DNA from: Polynucleobacter campilacus
GTDB lineage: Bacteria > Pseudomonadota > Gammaproteobacteria > Burkholderiales > Burkholderiaceae
DNA length: 43,485 bases
Reading direction: 5' to 3'
Assembly (NCBI RefSeq): GCF_002206625.1
Contig: NZ_NGUP01000003.1
Location: forward strand, 81,789 to 125,273
Shown: positions 9,584 to 18,241 of the stretch, in pieces
How positions within the stretch are numbered: the stretch's first letter is position 1
How the letters are laid out: every line of letters starts with the position of its first letter
Notes under the pieces: model-generated
Database searches by the model: none
The model's input: the letters and a program-made list of their open reading frames with translations, nothing else
What the model was told of the DNA's origin: nothing
Translations under genes and position numbers: made by a program

Positions 9584-9622
9584 AAGGCGCGGATGCCCTA
9601 AAGCTGCCGCGCTTTATTTTTA
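9584..9622 (+). terminator. Rho-independent terminator after tRNA-Val
   Basis: AAGGCGCGG (9584-9592) pairs with CCGCGCTTT (9607-9615), nine pairs including one G-T, around a 14-nt loop and followed by a T-rich tail (ATTTTT). It lies between tRNA-Val and thrS. It may end the tRNA transcript or act as an attenuator-like element in the thrS leader. Confidence 0.65.
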
Positions 9623-9668
9623 GGTCATAGTAGTAAAACGGAAGTTCAGTAAATAAGATGGAGTCATC

Positions 9669-11591
9669 ATGCTAGTTGTTACTCTGCCCGATGGATCAAA
9701 ACGTGAGTTTGAGGCCCCCGTTCGCGTAGCGGATGTTGCCCAAAGTATCGGAAGCGGTCTTGCGAAAGCGGCTTTAGGTGGCATCGTTGATGGGAAGATG
9801 GTTGATACCAGTTTTGTGATCGACAAAGATAGTCAGCTTGCCATCATTACCGACAAAAGTCCTGAGGCGCTCGAGATTGTGCGTCATTCTACAGCTCACT
9901 TATTAGCATATGCTGTGAAAGAGTTATTCCCAGAAGCGCAAGTAACCATTGGTCCAGTAGTAGAGAACGGTTTTTATTACGACTTTGCCTATCACCGTCC
10001 CTTCACACCGGATGACTTAGTTGCGCTTGAAAAGAAAATGACTGAGCTCGCAAAAAAAGATGAGCCGGTAACACGCACTGTTATGCCAAGAGATGAGGCG
10101 GTGAAGTTTTTCAAAGATCAGGGCGAAAATTACAAAGCAGAACTTATTGCAAGCATTCCGCAGGGAGAAGACGTCTCACTTTATGCTGAAGGTAAATTCA
10201 CTGATTTATGTCGCGGCCCCCATGTGCCTTCTACTGGAAAGTTAAAGGTATTTAAGCTCATGAAGCTTGCCGGCGCTTACTGGCGTGGCGATAGTAAGAA
10301 TGAGATGTTGCAGCGTATCTATGGTACTGCTTGGTTGCGCAAAGAAGATCAAGATGCCTATTTGCATATGCTCGAAGAGTCTGAGAAGCGCGATCACCGT
10401 CGTCTAGGTAAACAGCTTGATTTATTCCACTTCCAAGAAGAAGCCCCTGGTTTGATTTTCTGGCATCCCAAAGGCTGGTCAATTTGGCAAGAAGTTGAGC
10501 AGTACATGCGGCGCGTGTATCAGCAAGAAGGTTATCAAGAGGTCAAAGCTCCTCAAATTTTAGATCGTGGGCTTTGGGAAAAATCGGGTCACTGGGAAAA
10601 CTATAAAGAAAACATGTTCACCACTGAGTCAGAGAATCGTGCTTATGCATTAAAGCCGATGAACTGTCCTGGTCATGTGCAAATCTATAACTCTGGCTTG
10701 CATAGTTACCGTGAGTTGCCATTACGCTTTGGTGAGTTTGGGCAGTGTCATCGCAATGAGCCATCAGGTGCTTTACATGGTTTGATGCGTGTGCGTGGTT
10801 TCACACAAGACGATGGCCATATCTTCTGTACTGAAGATCAAATTCAGTCTGAGGTGGCAAGCTTTGATAAAGCAGTCAGAGCTGTTTATCAAGATTTTGG
10901 ATTTACTGAAGTGGCTGTGAAGCTTGCCTTACGTCCGGCAAAACGCGTTGGTGACGATGCGATTTGGGATAAAGCGGAAGAGGCCCTTCGGGGTGCTTTG
11001 AAGGCTTCTGGCCAGGAATGGGAAGAATTGCCAGGTGAGGGAGCTTTTTACGGTCCAAAGATCGAATATCACCTCAAAGACTCCATTGGACGTACTTGGC
11101 AGTGCGGCACGATCCAGGTGGATTTCTCGATGCCAGAGCGTTTGGGGGCTGAGTATGTGGCCGAAGACAATAGCCGTAAGACTCCAGTCATGCTCCACAG
11201 GGCAATTGTGGGCTCTTTAGAGCGTTTTATCGGCATTTTGATCGAAAACCACGCTGGAAACATGCCAGTTTGGCTTGCCCCAACCCAGGCTGTAGTCCTT
11301 AATATCTCCGGAAATTCTGCTGCATATGCACAACAAGTGCAGCAATCGCTGAAAAAACAAGGGTTTAGAGTCGAATCCGATTTGCGGAATGAGAAAATTA
11401 CGTATAAGATACGCGAGCACGCATTACAGAAGATCCCGTTTTTGTTAGTTGTTGGGGATAAAGAATCTGAAAGTAATACGGTGGCCGTTCGTGCCCGTGG
11501 CGGAGTCGATTTAGGTGTAATGCCTCTTGATGCTTTCGTTGCCCGACTCCAGCAGGATATATCCCAGAAAGTCGGACCCGAGCCTAGCTAG
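9669..11591 (+). CDS. thrS: Threonine-tRNA ligase
   Basis: A 640-residue class II aminoacyl-tRNA synthetase, the usual bacterial length. It has an N-terminal TGS domain ([20 protein letters not shown]), the editing domain with [19 protein letters not shown] (HxxxH) near residues 73-80, and the zinc-dependent catalytic core with [30 protein letters not shown] (motif 2) and [12 protein letters not shown] (motif 3). The anticodon-binding domain follows ([11 protein letters not shown] to the C-terminus). The ATG is preceded by GGAG. It heads the conserved thrS-infC-rpmI-rplT-pheST-ihfA cluster, with infC starting 43 bp downstream. In E. coli thrS is translationally self-repressed; a comparable operator before this gene is possible but not shown. 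Confidence 0.98.
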   Translation: MLVVTLPDGSKREFEAPVRVADVAQSIGSGLAKAALGGIVDGKMVDTSFVIDKDSQLAIITDKSPEALEIVRHSTAHLLAYAVKELFPEAQVTIGPVVENGFYYDFAYHRPFTPDDLVALEKKMTELAKKDEPVTRTVMPRDEAVKFFKDQGENYKAELIASIPQGEDVSLYAEGKFTDLCRGPHVPSTGKLKVFKLMKLAGAYWRGDSKNEMLQRIYGTAWLRKEDQDAYLHMLEESEKRDHRRLGKQLDLFHFQEEAPGLIFWHPKGWSIWQEVEQYMRRVYQQEGYQEVKAPQILDRGLWEKSGHWENYKENMFTTESENRAYALKPMNCPGHVQIYNSGLHSYRELPLRFGEFGQCHRNEPSGALHGLMRVRGFTQDDGHIFCTEDQIQSEVASFDKAVRAVYQDFGFTEVAVKLALRPAKRVGDDAIWDKAEEALRGALKASGQEWEELPGEGAFYGPKIEYHLKDSIGRTWQCGTIQVDFSMPERLGAEYVAEDNSRKTPVMLHRAIVGSLERFIGILIENHAGNMPVWLAPTQAVVLNISGNSAAYAQQVQQSLKKQGFRVESDLRNEKITYKIREHALQKIPFLLVVGDKESESNTVAVRARGGVDLGVMPLDAFVARLQQDISQKVGPEPS

Positions 11592-11618
11592 GGTTAAGAC
11601 GGTTTTTATTGTTTTTTT

Positions 11619-11636
11619 AAAGGAATTAAGAAGATC
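11619..11636 (+). promoter_or_regulatory. infC: infC ribosome binding site and rare ATC initiation codon
   Basis: AAAGGA at 11619-11624 stands 9 nt before ATC at 11634. The ATC codon decides the true start, because homology begins at the encoded [10 protein letters not shown]. This is the expected self-regulatory start of IF-3 genes. Confidence 0.85.
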
Positions 11637-12158
11637 GCTACTGAAAAATTGCAGCGCATTAACCGGGAAATTACTGCTCCTGAAGTGCGTTTGATTGGAA
11701 TTGATGGAGAGCCCATCGGTGTAGTTAAGTTGAGTGAAGCCTTGGCTGCAGCAGAAGAGAAAGAAACCGATTTGGTGGAAATTGCTCCGACAGCTGAACC
11801 ACCTGTAGTTCGAATTATGGACTTCGGCAAATTCAAGTACCAAGAAGCCAAGCGGATGCATGAAGCAAAGCTGAAGCAAAAAGTGATTCAGGTGAAGGAA
11901 GTTAAATTCCGTCCCGGCACTGATGATGGTGACTACGGTGTGAAGCTACGCAATCTAATCCGCTTTTTGGAAGATGGCGATAAGACAAAGATTACGCTGC
12001 GGTTTCGGGGTCGTGAAATGGCCCATCAAGAAATCGGAGTCAGAATGTTGGAACGTTTGAAGTTGGACCTTGTAGAGCATGGCCAAGTTGAACAGTTTCC
12101 AAAAATGGAAGGCCGCCAGATGGTGATGGTGTTGGCCCCCATTCGTAAGGCTAAGTAA
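11634..12158 (+). CDS. infC: Translation initiation factor IF-3, ATC start codon
   Basis: A 174-residue IF-3, which binds the 30S subunit, prevents premature 50S joining and discriminates against non-canonical start codons. The first conventional start (TTG, 11649) would remove the first five residues. Upstream in frame is ATC at 11634-11636, giving [19 protein letters not shown], with a good AAAGGA ribosome binding site at 11619-11624 (9-nt spacing). The rare ATC/ATT start is characteristic of infC and makes the gene sensitive to IF-3's own activity (autorepression, known from E. coli). The N-domain includes [12 protein letters not shown]; the C-domain includes [16 protein letters not shown] and [13 protein letters not shown]. 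It lies between thrS and rpmI. Confidence 0.96.
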   Translation: MATEKLQRINREITAPEVRLIGIDGEPIGVVKLSEALAAAEEKETDLVEIAPTAEPPVVRIMDFGKFKYQEAKRMHEAKLKQKVIQVKEVKFRPGTDDGDYGVKLRNLIRFLEDGDKTKITLRFRGREMAHQEIGVRMLERLKLDLVEHGQVEQFPKMEGRQMVMVLAPIRKAK

Positions 12159-12189
12159 TCAGGTTCTACCTGGTTCTGATGTAGGGAGG

Positions 12190-12263
12190 CGCTCTCAGTG
12201 AATCACTGAGGGTGCTGGTAGTTAGAAGTGCTTCTGGGTACAGGAAGAGTAACCGTCGGTTAC
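12190..12263 (+). promoter_or_regulatory. Structured infC-rpmI leader, candidate L20 regulatory site
   Basis: The 140-nt gap between infC and rpmI holds two perfect hairpins: CTCAGTG/CACTGAG (12194-12210, loop AAT) and GTAACC/GGTTAC (12249-12263, loop GTC). A weaker AGAA/TTCT hairpin (12224-12235) lies between them. In E. coli and Bacillus, ribosomal protein L20 represses rpmI-rplT by binding leader structures at this place in the operon. The position fits, but L20 binding is inferred and the fold has not been computed. Confidence 0.5.
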
Positions 12264-12298
12264 CACCTATGTTGCACAAGTAAATGAAGGGGTGCTTT

Positions 12299-12496
12299 AT
12301 GCCCAAGATGAAGAGTAAGAGTAGCGCAAAGAAGCGCTTCACGGTTCGCGCAGGCGGAACGATCAAACGAGGTCAGGCTTTCAAACGCCACATCCTCACC
12401 AAGAAGACCACCAAGAACAAGCGTCATTTGCGTGGTTCCACAGAAGTTGCGAAAGCTGACGTTAAGTCAATTCGCTCCATGCTTCCATACGCTTAA
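12299..12496 (+). CDS. rpmI: 50S ribosomal protein L35
   Basis: A 65-residue basic ribosomal protein of the standard L35 length. The start is taken as ATG 12299 ([16 protein letters not shown]), with AAGGGG at 12287-12292 and 6-nt spacing. The upstream ATG at 12284 would add five residues (MKGCF) not found in the family. Conserved features are [19 protein letters not shown] and [12 protein letters not shown]. It sits between infC and rplT as in most bacteria and is probably co-regulated with rplT by L20 through the structured leader. Confidence 0.97.
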   Translation: MPKMKSKSSAKKRFTVRAGGTIKRGQAFKRHILTKKTTKNKRHLRGSTEVAKADVKSIRSMLPYA

Positions 12497-12521
12497 CCTC
12501 AGACTAGATTAGGAGAATTCA

Positions 12522-12887
12522 ATGCCAAGAGTCAAACGTGGGGTTACAGCAAGAGCCCGTCATAAAAAAATCACTGATGCCGCAACAGGTTACCGCGGTC
12601 GTCGTAAAAACGTATTCCGTATTGCTAAACAAGCGGTTATGCGTGCTGGTCAATATGCATATCGTGACCGTCGTAATAAGAAACGTGTATTCCGCGCTTT
12701 GTGGATTGCTCGTATCAACGCGGCAGTACGTGAGCATGACATGACCTATAGCGTATTCATGAATGGTATGAAGAAAGCATCTATCGATCTCGATCGTAAG
12801 GTTCTTTCCGATATGGCCATTGCTGACAAGCCGGCTTTCGCCGCTTTGGTTACTCGGATTAAATCCGTAGTAAACGCTGCAGTTTAA
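12522..12887 (+). CDS. rplT: 50S ribosomal protein L20
   Basis: A 121-residue early-assembly 23S rRNA-binding protein, close to the usual 117-119 residues. The highly basic N-terminal tail ([16 protein letters not shown]) is followed by [20 protein letters not shown] and [18 protein letters not shown]; the globular C-terminal part contains [20 protein letters not shown]. An AGGAGA ribosome binding site is 5-6 bp before the ATG. L20 is also the expected translational repressor of rpmI-rplT. It is followed at once by a perfect hairpin and pheS. Confidence 0.98.
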   Translation: MPRVKRGVTARARHKKITDAATGYRGRRKNVFRIAKQAVMRAGQYAYRDRRNKKRVFRALWIARINAAVREHDMTYSVFMNGMKKASIDLDRKVLSDMAIADKPAFAALVTRIKSVVNAAV

Positions 12888-12888
12888 T

Positions 12889-12907
12889 CTTAGTTTTCTA
12901 AACTAAG
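12889..12907 (+). promoter_or_regulatory. Perfect hairpin between rplT stop and pheS start
   Basis: CTTAGTTT (12889-12896) and AAACTAAG (12900-12907) form an 8-bp stem with loop TCT, one base after the rplT stop and five bases before the pheS ATG. It occupies the place where a ribosome binding site would be, and no purine-rich site is otherwise visible. It may tune pheST translation. It lacks a T-tract, so it is unlikely to be a terminator. Confidence 0.5.
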
Positions 12908-12912
12908 CTGCA

Positions 12913-13959
12913 ATGGTTTCTCTCGACCACATTGTCGAGGATGCTAAACGTGATTTCCTCGGGGCTGCTGATGCAGCAGCTCTGGAGGACGCGAAAGCCA
13001 AGTATCTCGGTAAATCAGGTGTTCTCACTGAGCGTTTAAAAGCGCTCGGTGGAATGTCGCCTGAGGAGCGCAAGAGTGCTGGCGCCCAAATTAATCAAAT
13101 CAAAACTCAGGTAGAAGATGCGCTGCAAGAGCGTCGCCAATCTTTGGCTGATGCTGTGTTGACGCAACGTCTTGCAGCCGAGTCGATCGATGTTTCTATG
13201 CCAGGCCGTGGCCAAGCAGTAGGCAGTTTGCACCCAGTGATGCGGACCTGGGAGCGAGTTGAGGAGGTCTTTAGCTCCATTGGTTTTGATGTTGCAGATG
13301 GTCCAGAAATTGAAACTGATTGGTTTAATTTCACCGCCTTGAACAGCCCAGAGAACCATCCGGCTCGTTCTATGCAGGATACTTTTTATATTGATGGCAA
13401 AGACTCTCATGAGAAACCTTTGCTATTGCGTACCCATACCAGTCCGATTCAGGTGCGCTATGCCAGTGAGCATGTCAAGAAATATGCCAATGCTGATGTC
13501 ATGCCGCCGATCAAAGTGATTGCACCAGGCAGAACGTATCGTGTTGATAGTGATGCAACCCATTCACCGATGTTTCATCAAGTTGAAGGTTTATGGATTG
13601 CAGAGAGCGTTTCATTTGCCGATCTGAAGGGTGTATACACTGATTTCTTAAGAACTTTCTTTGAAACAAACGAGTTACAAGTTCGTTTCCGTCCATCCTA
13701 TTTCCCATTTACAGAGCCTTCTGCAGAAATTGATATGGCCTTTGGTAGTGGCAAACTTGCCGGCCGTTGGCTGGAGATTTCTGGAGCAGGGCAAGTTCAT
13801 CCAAACGTCCTACGCAATATGGGTATTGATCCAGAGCGCTATACCGGCTTTGCTTTTGGTTCTGGTTTAGAGCGTTTATCGATGTTGCGTTATGGCATAG
13901 ATGACTTGCGCCTTTTCTTTGAAAATGATTTACGTTTCTTAGCGCAGTTTCCTGCATAA
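12913..13959 (+). CDS. pheS: Phenylalanine-tRNA ligase alpha subunit
   Basis: A 348-residue class II synthetase catalytic subunit forming an (alphabeta)2 tetramer with PheT. An N-terminal coiled-coil (about residues 1-90) contains [20 protein letters not shown]. The catalytic core has [47 protein letters not shown] (motif 1/2 area) and [17 protein letters not shown] (motif 3). The ATG is preceded only by a hairpin and not by a clear ribosome binding site. No pheM-like leader peptide with a phenylalanine run is visible between rplT and pheS, so E. coli-style attenuation is not supported here. pheT follows after 18 bp. Confidence 0.97.
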   Translation: MVSLDHIVEDAKRDFLGAADAAALEDAKAKYLGKSGVLTERLKALGGMSPEERKSAGAQINQIKTQVEDALQERRQSLADAVLTQRLAAESIDVSMPGRGQAVGSLHPVMRTWERVEEVFSSIGFDVADGPEIETDWFNFTALNSPENHPARSMQDTFYIDGKDSHEKPLLLRTHTSPIQVRYASEHVKKYANADVMPPIKVIAPGRTYRVDSDATHSPMFHQVEGLWIAESVSFADLKGVYTDFLRTFFETNELQVRFRPSYFPFTEPSAEIDMAFGSGKLAGRWLEISGAGQVHPNVLRNMGIDPERYTGFAFGSGLERLSMLRYGIDDLRLFFENDLRFLAQFPA

Positions 13960-13977
13960 GAAAGAATAGAAAGCGCT

Positions 13978-16434
13978 ATGCAATTTTCTGAATCTTGGCT
14001 CCGGCAGTATGTAAACCCATCGCTCGATAGCGACGCTTTGGGACATGCCATGACGATGGCGGGCTTAGAGGTTGAGGAGCAACACTCTGTTGCACCTGCA
14101 TTTACAAAGATTGTGATTGCACAGATTCTCTCGGCTGAGCAGCATCCTGATGCCGATCGTTTGCGCGTGTGCAAGGTAGATGCTGGGACGGGTCAAGAGT
14201 TACAAATAGTTTGCGGTGCGCCTAATGCACGTGTTGGCATCAAGATTCCCTGTGCCCTTGTAGGCGCAGAATTACCACCTGCAGAAGCCGGCGGCAAGCC
14301 TTTTATGATTAAGGTGGGCAAACTCCGTGGTGTTGAAAGCCAAGGTATGTTGTGTTCTGGTCGCGAGCTCGGTCTTGGCGATGATCACGAAGGTATCTTA
14401 GAGCTCCCGGCCGATGCGCCAGTAGGCAAAGATATTCGCTCATACCTTAATCTAGATGATCAAATCTTTGTTATTAAGTTGACCCCGAATAAAGCGGACT
14501 GCTTATCTTTAATGGGCATGGCAAGAGAAGTATCTGCCATTACTGGGGCCGCACTCTGCGCTCCCAAATGGACTCCACCATCAGTATCAATCCAAGATAA
14601 ACGTAAAGTCACGGTAGAGAGTAAAGAGCTTTGTGGTCGCTTTGCAGGTCGCGTGATTCGTGGTGTTAACCCACAAGCAAAAACTCCTGACTGGATTGTG
14701 CAACGTTTAGTGCGTGCCGGTCAAAGAAGCATTTCCGCATTAGTTGATCTTTCGAACTATGTCATGTTAGAAATGGGTCAGCCAACCCATGTGTTTGATA
14801 TTGATAAGTTAGAAGGTGATATTTCTGTTCGTTGGGCTAAGTCCGGCGAAACACTTGAGCTCCTTAACGGACAAACAGTGACTTTGCAGGGCCCAGATTC
14901 TGCTGGCAAGATACAAGAGGCAGGTGTAGTAGCAGATCAAAAAGGCCCAGTAGCGCTTGCAGGAATCATGGGTGGTAATCATTGCGCTGTGAGCGATGAC
15001 ACTCAGAATATTTATGTTGAAGCAGCTTATTGGCTGCCTTCAGCGATTCAGGGACGTGCCCGCCGTTTTAATTTCAGTACTGATGCAGCACATCGCTTCG
15101 AGCGTGGCGTGGATCCGCAAAATACCGTCAATTGCCTTGAGTACCTATCCTCTCTCATCTTAGAGGTATGTGGTGGCCAAGCAGGCCCAGTAGATGACCA
15201 GGTTCTAAACGTGCCCGAGCGCAAAAAAGTGAAGTTACGTTTAGCGCGCGCTGAAAAAGTGATTGGCATTCCGCTAACTCATGAGATTGTTGCCGACGTC
15301 TTTAAGCGCCTTGGTTTTGAATTTCAGCAAGAGGGCGATGTATTCGTTGTAACACCTCCTAGCTATCGCTTTGATATTGAGATCGAAGAAGATTTAATCG
15401 AAGAAGTTGCGCGCATGTACGGCTTTGAAAACATTCCCGACATTCCTCCGATTGCTTCATTAAAGATGAGTGCAAAACCTGAAGCTAAGCGTGGCATTCA
15501 TGTATTACGTCAGCGTTTTGCTCTGCAAGGCTATCAAGAAGCGGTTAACTTTGGCTTTACTGATCTTGAAAGCGAAAAGCGTCTTTCTGCTACCGCTGAG
15601 AAAGAGGTCATTGCTGTTCTCAATCCAATTGCAAGTCAATACGGCGTAATGCGTAGTACTCTTTGGGGCGGCTTACTTAATAACCTGAAAGCCAATTTGA
15701 ATCGTGGCGCGGGGCGTGTACGTCTTTTTGAGACTGGTCGTGTATTTAAGCGTGATGCTAGTGTTTTAGAAATGCCAGGCAAGGTAGCCGGCTTTAGTCA
15801 AATACAAAAAGTAGGGGGCTTGGCTTACGGCTCTTTTGTAGCAGAGCAGTGGGCAAGCGCTAATCGTGCGGTAGATTTCTTTGATGTGAAGGGTGACCTT
15901 GAGAGGGTTCTAGATCCCCTGCATTTTGTGACTGAGGCTGCACAGCACCCAGCTTTACATCCAGGTCGCTCTGCACAAATTTTCCTCAAGACACATTCTG
16001 GAAAAACTTCCGTTGGTTGGGTTGGAGAATTGCATCCAGGTTTACAGCAAGCCTATGAGCTGCTACAAGCACCTGTTTTGTTTGAATTAGATCTAGATCC
16101 AATTAGAGAACTTGGTTTACCGCAACCTGAAGAATTGAGTAAGTTTCCTGCGGTGCAGCGTGACTTAGCTCTAGTGGTCAAACAGCAGGTTTCTGCGCAA
16201 TCTTTGCTAGATGCAATGATGTCAACTAAGCAGAATTTTGTTCGTGCCATTGAGCTCTTTGATGAGTTCAGGCCAAAGGCAGGTTCAAGCAGTATGGCCG
16301 ACGATGAAAAGAGTTTGGCGTTCCGCGTGATCCTGTTAAACCCTAATGAAACATTGCAAGACCCCCAAATTGATGCAGTTATGGCCGCTTTACTGAGCGC
16401 CGTAGAAAAAAAATGCGCAGCCCGTCTGCGCTAG
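13978..16434 (+). CDS. pheT: Phenylalanine-tRNA ligase beta subunit
   Basis: An 818-residue beta subunit of the usual bacterial length (about 800). It carries the N-terminal EMAP-type tRNA-binding domain (IVIAQILSAEQHPDADRLRV), the B3/B4 editing domain (HVFDIDKLEGDISVRWA), the B5 domain with TPPSYRFDIEIEEDLIEEVA, the catalytic-like core (LNPIASQYGVMRSTLWGGLL) and the C-terminal FDX-ACB domain (KFPAVQRDLALVV to the end). The ribosome binding site AGAAAG precedes the ATG. It binds tRNA-Phe and edits mischarged tyrosine with PheS. ihfA follows after 48 bp, as in E. coli. Confidence 0.98.
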   Translation: MQFSESWLRQYVNPSLDSDALGHAMTMAGLEVEEQHSVAPAFTKIVIAQILSAEQHPDADRLRVCKVDAGTGQELQIVCGAPNARVGIKIPCALVGAELPPAEAGGKPFMIKVGKLRGVESQGMLCSGRELGLGDDHEGILELPADAPVGKDIRSYLNLDDQIFVIKLTPNKADCLSLMGMAREVSAITGAALCAPKWTPPSVSIQDKRKVTVESKELCGRFAGRVIRGVNPQAKTPDWIVQRLVRAGQRSISALVDLSNYVMLEMGQPTHVFDIDKLEGDISVRWAKSGETLELLNGQTVTLQGPDSAGKIQEAGVVADQKGPVALAGIMGGNHCAVSDDTQNIYVEAAYWLPSAIQGRARRFNFSTDAAHRFERGVDPQNTVNCLEYLSSLILEVCGGQAGPVDDQVLNVPERKKVKLRLARAEKVIGIPLTHEIVADVFKRLGFEFQQEGDVFVVTPPSYRFDIEIEEDLIEEVARMYGFENIPDIPPIASLKMSAKPEAKRGIHVLRQRFALQGYQEAVNFGFTDLESEKRLSATAEKEVIAVLNPIASQYGVMRSTLWGGLLNNLKANLNRGAGRVRLFETGRVFKRDASVLEMPGKVAGFSQIQKVGGLAYGSFVAEQWASANRAVDFFDVKGDLERVLDPLHFVTEAAQHPALHPGRSAQIFLKTHSGKTSVGWVGELHPGLQQAYELLQAPVLFELDLDPIRELGLPQPEELSKFPAVQRDLALVVKQQVSAQSLLDAMMSTKQNFVRAIELFDEFRPKAGSSSMADDEKSLAFRVILLNPNETLQDPQIDAVMAALLSAVEKKCAARLR

Positions 16435-16482
16435 GTTTAATATTAGGCAAACATTAAAAAAACGTTACATAAGAGATTAGCA

Positions 16483-16806
16483 ATGAGTGACTTAAACATC
16501 AGCGACACCGTTACCAAGAATGAGCTTTCAGAAGCGCTCTTTGATCAAGTAGGCCTTAATAAGCGTGAAGCAAAAGATATGATTGATGCTTTTTTTGATC
16601 GGATTGGCCACTCGCTTGAGTCCGGTGTTGAGGTAAAGATTTCTGGTTTTGGTAATTTCCAGTTGCGCAATAAATCGGCTCGTCCTGGCCGAAATCCAAA
16701 AACAGGCCAAATGATTCCAATAGCAGCAAGACGTGTAGTGACATTTCATGCAAGTCAAAAGCTTAAAGATGTAGTGGAGTCACATGCTCGAGAAAACCGA
16801 GTTTGA
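16483..16806 (+). CDS. ihfA: Integration host factor subunit alpha
   Basis: A 107-residue DNA-bending protein of the HU/IHF fold that forms a heterodimer with IHF-beta. The DNA-binding arm contains [20 protein letters not shown], with the intercalating proline in RPGRNPKTG, followed by [14 protein letters not shown]. Length and sequence distinguish it from HU (about 90 residues). It takes part in recombination, replication and activation of sigma-54 promoters. Its location after pheT is the conserved proteobacterial arrangement. Its 3' end overlaps the following MerR-type gene by 23 bp in another frame, implying coupled expression. Confidence 0.96.
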   Translation: MSDLNISDTVTKNELSEALFDQVGLNKREAKDMIDAFFDRIGHSLESGVEVKISGFGNFQLRNKSARPGRNPKTGQMIPIAARRVVTFHASQKLKDVVESHARENRV

Positions 16807-17134
16807 TGCTAGCTCGGCTCTGCCGAGCTCTCAACTTCCCCCGATACCCTCTAAACGCTATTTCACGATTGGCGAAGTAGCAGAATTATGTGGCGTACGA
16901 TCACACGTGTTGCGTTACTGGGAGCAGGAGTTTTCACAGCTTAGCCCCCAAAAACGACGCGGTAATCGTCGCTATTATCAGCACCATGAAGTGGTGTTGA
17001 TTCGTAAAATAAGAGCGCTTCTTTATGAAGAGGGCTTTACCATCAGTGGCGCTAGAAACCGCCTTGATGAAGTGCGCGGTGAACTTCGTCTCCGCGATGA
17101 ATTGCAAGCTGTTATGCAAATTCTGTCTAAATAG
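16784..17134 (+). CDS. MerR-family transcriptional regulator
   Basis: A 116-residue protein with an N-terminal MerR winged helix-turn-helix at about residues 25-92 ([52 protein letters not shown]). A short C-terminal helix ([20 protein letters not shown]) is probably a dimerisation coiled coil. No cysteine-rich or ligand-binding effector domain is present, so it is not a metal sensor of the MerR/CueR kind. Start ATG 16784 has GGAG at 16776-16779. It overlaps the end of ihfA, and a MerR-like gene in this place is a feature of betaproteobacteria that I recognise. Its target is unknown. tRNA-Pro follows. Confidence 0.9.
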   Translation: MLEKTEFDASSALPSSQLPPIPSKRYFTIGEVAELCGVRSHVLRYWEQEFSQLSPQKRRGNRRYYQHHEVVLIRKIRALLYEEGFTISGARNRLDEVRGELRLRDELQAVMQILSK

Positions 17135-17141
17135 TTACTGA

Positions 17142-17147
17142 TACAAT
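17142..17147 (+). promoter_or_regulatory. Candidate -10 box for tRNA-Pro
   Basis: TACAAT (five of six matches to the sigma-70 consensus) lies 12 bp before the tRNA-Pro 5' end. A possible -35 TTCTGT at 17121-17126 has a short 15-bp spacer, so the call is weak. Confidence 0.35.
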
Positions 17148-17159
17148 TTTGTCTCTTGT

Positions 17160-17236
<77 letters not shown>

Positions 17237-17254
17237 TCATTTTTTAATGTTTTA

Positions 17255-17689
17255 ATGGATCACTATATGACTCCAACAAGCCCCAATCCTGATAATCAAG
17301 AGCGAACCAGTTTTTTTGGTCTAGACATTCCTTTTCTGCACCATCTGGGAGTTGTCCCGGAATACGCACGGGATGGTAAGTCGCGCGTCAGTCTTGAGTT
17401 AAGGCCAGAATTTACCAATAGCTTTCATGTTGCTCAGGGCGGTGTGATTATGACTTTGCTCGATTTTGCGATGGCCTGCGCAACGCGAAGTGCCCATAAT
17501 CATCCTTTGGGCGTGATTACGATCGATATGAATACGAGCTTCTTACGTCCGAGTATTGGCAAAATCGTGGTTGAGGGTTGCGTTCTCAAGACTGGTAAGA
17601 CTATTAATTACTGCGAAGCGGTAGTTTTAAATGACGCCGGAGAGATTACTGCCAAAGCGAGCGGTACATTTACCCTGAGAAAACATTAA
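17255..17689 (+). CDS. Hotdog-fold thioesterase, PaaI/YbgC-like
   Basis: About 144 residues of the PaaI thioesterase superfamily, which hydrolyse acyl-CoA or aryl-CoA thioesters. The hotdog signature FHVAQGGVIMTLLDFAMACA at about residues 66-85 carries the catalytic-region HxxxGGV and the Asp in LLDFA; ITIDMNTSFLRPS and TAKASGTFTLRK form the later strands. Start choice is uncertain: ATG 17255 or ATG 17267, the latter with GGA at 17257-17259. The longer reading frame that runs back into tRNA-Pro cannot be the true start. It stands alone between tRNA-Pro and the AT-rich region, so context does not reveal the substrate. Confidence 0.88.
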   Translation: MDHYMTPTSPNPDNQERTSFFGLDIPFLHHLGVVPEYARDGKSRVSLELRPEFTNSFHVAQGGVIMTLLDFAMACATRSAHNHPLGVITIDMNTSFLRPSIGKIVVEGCVLKTGKTINYCEAVVLNDAGEITAKASGTFTLRKH

Positions 17690-17895
17690 TTACTATAGAT
17701 TCACCATAATAGATCATAATATTTATAACGATTATATTAATTAATAAATATTTATCCAGTAATATAAGCCTTTAAACAAAAGGTTAATAATATATATTGC
17801 TACCCAAGTTCATTTATATATAATGGGTTATTAAATAGTTTCAATGCAGTGTTTTTGGCTATTTCATATAAACCATTATTCGGAGAAAAATATAG
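17690..17895. promoter_or_regulatory. AT-rich upstream region of the H-NS-like gene
   Basis: About 200 bp consisting largely of A/T runs (for example ATTAATTAATAAATATTT near 17732-17750), unlike the rest of the window. No coding frame or tRNA is visible. Such AT-rich curved DNA is the preferred target of H-NS-family proteins, so autoregulation of the gene at 17896 is a reasonable inference. Confidence 0.5.
17797..17824 (+). promoter_or_regulatory. Sigma-70 promoter candidate for the H-NS-like gene
   Basis: TTGCTA (17797-17802) and a perfect TATAAT (17819-17824) are separated by 16 bp. Transcription would start near 17831, leaving a leader of about 65 nt before the ATG at 17896. A CGGAGAAA ribosome binding site precedes the start. 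Confidence 0.6.
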
Positions 17896-18180
17896 ATGTC
17901 TTCTTATAAAGACCTACTAGCTCAGCGCGAGCACCTAGACAAGCAGATTAAAGAGGCAATTGCCCGTGAAAAGGCTGATGGTATTGCTCAGGCTAAGGTA
18001 ATTATTGAGCAATATGGTTTAAGTGCCTCAGATTTATTCAGCCGTAAAGCAGGTGTTAAAAGTGGTGGTGGCAAGGTTGCCCCTAAATACCGCAATCCAT
18101 CTACCGGTGAGGCCTGGACAGGCCGTGGTAAGGCTCCTAAGTGGATTGATGGCAAAGATCGCAGTAGTTACTTGATCTAA
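17896..18180 (+). CDS. H-NS histone family nucleoid protein
   Basis: A 94-residue xenogeneic-silencer-type protein. The N-terminal helix (about residues 1-45, SSYKDLLAQREHLDKQIKEA) is a charged coiled coil for oligomerisation, and a glycine/lysine linker (KAGVKSGGGKVAP) follows. The C-terminal DNA-binding domain KYRNPSTGEAWTGRGKAPKW is the classical H-NS AT-hook-like signature (YRNPxTGxxWxGRGxxPxW). It is shorter than E. coli H-NS (137 residues) and resembles the compact Burkholderiales forms. It has its own promoter in AT-rich DNA and its own strong terminator, so it is monocistronic, probably self-repressed, and able to silence AT-rich genes. Confidence 0.93.
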   Translation: MSSYKDLLAQREHLDKQIKEAIAREKADGIAQAKVIIEQYGLSASDLFSRKAGVKSGGGKVAPKYRNPSTGEAWTGRGKAPKWIDGKDRSSYLI

Positions 18181-18193
18181 ATCCCAGTCTTTG

Positions 18194-18229
18194 CATTAAA
18201 AAAGGCCGCTATTGCGGCCTTTTTTAATG
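18194..18229. terminator. Strong bidirectional terminator
   Basis: A perfect 16-bp inverted repeat: CATTAAAAAAGGCCGC (18194-18209) and GCGGCCTTTTTTAATG (18214-18229) around loop TATT. The GC core with A-tract before and T-tract after works on both strands. It ends the H-NS-like gene (plus) and the convergent regulator at 18242-18940 (minus). Confidence 0.95.
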
Positions 18230-18241
18230 CCATAAATGCTC

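Noticed and set aside
12888..12912. pheM-type attenuator peptide before pheS
   Set aside because: Only 25 nt are present and no phenylalanine-rich small frame is visible.
17690..17895. AT-rich segment as a replication origin or recent mobile insertion
   Set aside because: No DnaA-box cluster, terminal inverted repeats or target duplication were seen; the promoter explanation is simpler.
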